Made by a program: the position numbers and the translations under genes | In this document: one piece after another, positions 63,192 through 64,000 of the stretch | How the letters are laid out: each line of letters opens with the position of its first letter | Numbering within the stretch: position 1 is the stretch's first letter | NCBI GenBank assembly: GCA_015234525.1 | Contig: JADGMX010000021.1 | Coordinates: 58,416-122,415, forward strand | From: Flavobacterium sp. | GTDB taxonomy: Bacteria; Bacteroidota; Bacteroidia; Flavobacteriales; Flavobacteriaceae | DNA length: 64,000 nucleotides | Reading direction: 5' to 3' | The notes under the pieces: generated by a model | Told to the model about the DNA's origin: nothing | What the model saw: only the letters and a program-made list of their open reading frames with translations | The model's database searches: none

Positions 63192-63605
63192 ATGAGAAAG
63201 ATTGAACATATAGGTATTGCGGTTAAAGATATCAACGCAAGTAATAAATTGTATGAAAGGTTGCTCGGCGTTGCTCCTTATAAGAGCGAAGCCGTTGAAT
63301 CAGAGGGTGTCAATACGTCTTTCTTCCTGAGCGGTCCTAATAAGATCGAGCTTTTGGAAGCGACAAATGAAAATAGTCCGATTGCCAAATTTCTCGAGAA
63401 AAAAGGTGAGGGGATTCACCATATTGCTTTTGATGTTGAGGATATTGTAGCGGAAATCGCAAGGTTAAAGGAAGAAGGTTTTACGGTCTTGAATGAAACG
63501 CCGAAAATTGGTGCTGATAATAAATTAGTTGCGTTTTTGCATCCAAAAGGCACGGGCGGCGTATTAATCGAGTTGTGCCAGGAAATTGTTGATGTGCGAC
63601 TTTAG
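63192..63605 (+). CDS. mce: Methylmalonyl-CoA epimerase
   Basis: A 137-residue VOC-fold metalloenzyme interconverting (R)- and (S)-methylmalonyl-CoA in propionate metabolism. Metal ligands are the His in IEHIGIAVKD, the His in IHHIAFDVED and the Glu in GVLIELCQE. Length and the KIELLEATNENSPIAKFLEKKGEG block are typical. The start at 63192 is chosen over 63069 because the extra 41 residues are not family-like and cover the promoter. It is divergent from rbfA. Confidence 0.94.
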   Translation: MRKIEHIGIAVKDINASNKLYERLLGVAPYKSEAVESEGVNTSFFLSGPNKIELLEATNENSPIAKFLEKKGEGIHHIAFDVEDIVAEIARLKEEGFTVLNETPKIGADNKLVAFLHPKGTGGVLIELCQEIVDVRL

Positions 63606-63736
63606 GATTTTCATCTGAAACTAGTGAGGATTTATTTTATCGAAACGCCAACGATTATAAGTGATGGCACAGCCTTACAGCGCAAAAAAACATTTGCTAC
63701 AGAAAAAAAATAGTAGTAATATTGCACCTCCTAACC

Positions 63737-63810
63737 GGTCCTATAGCTCAGCTGGTTAGAGCACCTGACTCATAATCAGGTGGTCCCTGGTTCGAGCCCA
63801 GGTGGGACCA
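63737..63810 (+). tRNA. tRNA with CAU anticodon (tRNA-Met, possibly Ile2)
   Basis: 74 nt. The acceptor stem GGTCCTA / TGGGACC has one G-U pair; the D-arm is GCTC-AGCTGGTTA-GAGC; the anticodon stem CCTGA / TCAGG holds CTCATAA; the T-arm is CCTGG-TTCGAGC-CCAGG. The anticodon CAT is at 63771-63773. CCA is not encoded. It is not an initiator, because the first acceptor pair is G-C. A CAU tRNA may be elongator Met or lysidine-modified Ile2; I favour Met. Confidence 0.9.
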
Positions 63811-63812
63811 CA

Positions 63813-64000
63813 ATTAAACCGCAACTAACCAGCTGCGGTTTTTTTATTTTAGAAAAATAAATGAAAAGATGGGCGCACCTGACTCGGGGTGGTGAGTTGT
63901 CAGAGCCGGTTGAGTTCGATTAAACCGCAACTAACCAGCTGCGGTTTTTTTTATTTTAGAAAAATAAATGAAAAGATGGGCGCACCTGACTCGGGGTGGT
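63813..64000 (+). repeat. Tandem repeat with 106-bp period after the tRNA, second unit cut by the window end
   Basis: The first unit is 63813-63918; the second starts at 63919 and is identical as far as the window shows, apart from one extra T in its T run. Each unit begins with a terminator hairpin (AACCGCA / TGCGGTT plus T7-8). Each also contains GCACCTGACTC, the exact 11-nt left half of the tRNA anticodon arm, followed by a T-arm-like GGTTGAGTTCGA. It is probably derived from the tRNA region by duplication and decay. More units may follow outside. Confidence 0.85.
63819..63847 (+). terminator. Rho-independent terminator after the tRNA
   Basis: Stem AACCGCA / TGCGGTT with a 10-nt loop and T7; it recurs 106 bp later as part of the tandem repeat. 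Confidence 0.75.

Overview
The window looks like a chromosomal segment of a Flavobacteriaceae bacterium (phylum Bacteroidota). The reasons are the Bacteroidota-type promoters (a TAnnTTTG -7 element, some with TTG 18-19 nt upstream), an IPExxxVDY-family gene, a split AddA/AddB-like pair, a Bacteroidota-type sdhCAB locus, an OmpA protein with thrombospondin type 3 repeats, and the AT-leaning composition. All names come from reading motifs and domain order; no database search was run.

Layout. 1-8.0 kb: the 3' end of pgi, a small four-helix membrane protein, an RlpA-like protein, then an RND efflux operon (GbsR/MarR regulator, adaptor, pump, outer-membrane factor) whose regulator promoter carries a perfect inverted repeat. 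8.0-16.6 kb: a CYTH protein divergent from a membrane 'site-specific recombinase' (COG4389 type), dinB, a Bax inhibitor-1 protein, and the minus-strand run acpP-fabF-rnc-IPExxxVDY-pyk. 17.2-21.2 kb: purN-rnhA, a PfkB kinase and a long PurF-type amidotransferase. 21.6-31.1 kb: superoxide dismutase, then an AddA-like helicase-nuclease, kbl, ompA and an AddB-like nuclease. 31.1-41.9 kb: a hydrolase and an aminopeptidase P, succinate dehydrogenase, an omega-amidase-like enzyme, an Ig-like lipoprotein, comF and glyS.

41.9-52.1 kb is the accessory part and the most interesting. It holds a two-gene unit of an unknown protein plus what looks like an orphaned IS1595-type transposase DNA-binding domain. 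Next come a LytTR regulator whose receiver lacks the phospho-acceptor Asp, and a small exported protein made almost wholly of four 13-residue repeats. Three TPR sensor histidine kinases and two receiver-HTH regulators follow; the third kinase has lost its phospho-acceptor His. The stretch to about 51.43 kb is AT-rich, and base composition changes abruptly there. I propose that this is a secreted repeat peptide encoded beside a multi-kinase signalling relay. The physical linkage is seen; the functional link is inference.

52-64 kb returns to housekeeping genes: thiL, an ABC ATPase and a giant ABC permease fused to an M1 peptidase, lepA, dusB, a LolE-like permease, rbfA, methylmalonyl-CoA epimerase and a CAU tRNA followed by a 106-bp tandem repeat containing a piece of the tRNA. 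Five copies of a dispersed 80-116 bp intergenic repeat are scattered from 22 to 61 kb. At several genes the -7 promoter element sits only 3-4 nt before the start codon, suggesting leaderless mRNAs.
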